A DNA stretch of 15,828 bases from Desulfobacterales bacterium. GTDB taxonomy: Bacteria; Desulfobacterota; Desulfobacteria; Desulfobacterales; Desulfosalsimonadaceae. Of the stretch, positions 15,431 to 15,828 are shown one piece after another. The notes below the pieces were generated by a model. That model was not told the origin of the DNA and searched no databases. It saw nothing but the letters and a program-made list of their open reading frames with translations. The stretch lies in NCBI GenBank assembly GCA_018224315.1, contig JAGTVF010000204.1:1-15828 (forward strand), written 5' to 3'. The translations under genes were made by a program, and so were the position numbers. Numbering within the stretch: the stretch's first letter is position 1; each line of letters starts with the position of its first letter.

Positions 15431-15828
15431 TCAGCCCCGGATCATCCGCGGCAGAATCATGTGATGCTGGGGACAGATGGATTTCGGGTTCTGGTAGGCG
15501 GACTCGGCAAAAGCCTCCAGGTAGCTGCGTATCTGATCCAGGTCCGCCACCTCGTCGAGCATCCCGGTTTTTGCGCAAAACAGAGGCCGCGAGGTTTCAT
15601 GATACTTGTCCACCAGCTCGTTCATTTTTTCAATGGTGGGCTCCAGGGGCTTTCCCGCCTGCTGATCCTTGATCAGGCGCCGGGTATAGGCGGCCACAGC
15701 GGCGGTTTCCCCGTGCATCACGTAAATCTCTGTTGCTGCCGTGCCCAGTGTAAAGGCATTGTGCCGGTTGGCCGTGGGCCCGCCCAGCAGATAGTGGGCC
15801 GCAGCAGCGCCCTTGCGCAGGGTCACCA
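15431..15828 (-). CDS. Biotin-dependent carboxyltransferase, glutaconyl-CoA decarboxylase alpha-like, N-terminus outside the window
   Basis: Only the last 132 or so residues are present; the frame is open at the window edge, so the visible first Met/Val codons are internal. The segment FTLGTAATEIYVMHGETAAV and the ending SAYQNPKSICPQHHMILPRMIRG fit the C-terminal carboxyltransferase half of the glutaconyl-CoA decarboxylase alpha subunit (GcdA, about 580 residues in Acidaminococcus) rather than methylmalonyl-CoA or propionyl-CoA carboxyltransferases, whose C-termini differ. Such a subunit moves CO2 from glutaconyl-CoA to biotin, leaving crotonyl-CoA. It lacks the biotin carrier itself, which must be encoded elsewhere. 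It could instead be a related acyl-CoA carboxylase subunit. Same strand as the molybdopterin gene; the OadG/OadB-like genes are convergent to both. Confidence 0.65.
   Translation of the reverse strand, partial: VTLRKGAAAAHYLLGGPTANRHNAFTLGTAATEIYVMHGETAAVAAYTRRLIKDQQAGKPLEPTIEKMNELVDKYHETSRPLFCAKTGMLDEVADLDQIRSYLEAFAESAYQNPKSICPQHHMILPRMIRG

Overview
The window (about 55-60% GC by eye) looks like chromosome from an anaerobic member of the Desulfobacterota (former Deltaproteobacteria, sulfate-reducer type). The inference rests on three things: a SahR-type regulator next to adenosylhomocysteinase, a Na+-translocating acyl-CoA decarboxylase module, and a cytochrome bd oxidase in a genome with anaerobic-type metabolism. 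No RNA gene, insertion sequence, CRISPR array or phage gene was found. Every large open frame can be assigned to a family.

Layout. (1) 1-3678: a divergent cyanophycin pair, cyanophycinase cphB on the minus strand (its C-terminus is cut by the window edge) and cyanophycin synthetase cphA on the plus strand, sharing a 261-nt promoter region. (2) 3679-3890: convergent gene ends, with one hairpin terminator for each strand and a small frame that may be a gene remnant. (3) 3891-6383, minus strand: a two-gene sahR-ahcY operon with a near-consensus promoter and an inverted-repeat operator over the predicted start of transcription. (4) 6414-8697: an isolated hairpin, a weak promoter candidate and a bifunctional enoyl-CoA hydratase/3-hydroxyacyl-CoA dehydrogenase. 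(5) 8810-13245, plus strand: five closely packed genes: cydA, cydB (quinol oxidase bd of the CioAB-like short Q-loop type), a small cyclic-nucleotide-binding-fold protein, an OadG-like subunit with an unusual C-terminal domain, and the OadB/GcdB membrane carboxy-lyase/Na+ pump. (6) 13250-15828, minus strand: a cytoplasmic molybdopterin oxidoreductase with an altered Fe-S motif, preceded by the C-terminal part of a glutaconyl-CoA-decarboxylase-alpha-like carboxyltransferase.

How they may work together. The carboxyltransferase (15431-15828), the gamma-like and beta subunits (11671-13245) and the hydratase/dehydrogenase (6619-8697) would fit a route in which glutaconyl-CoA is decarboxylated to crotonyl-CoA with Na+ export, and crotonyl-CoA is then hydrated and oxidised, as in anaerobic degradation of aromatics or glutarate. 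The most unusual feature is that the Na+ pump subunits appear to share a transcript with an O2-reducing quinol oxidase and a putative sensor protein. The sahR-ahcY unit clears S-adenosylhomocysteine. The cyanophycin pair stores and mobilises nitrogen.
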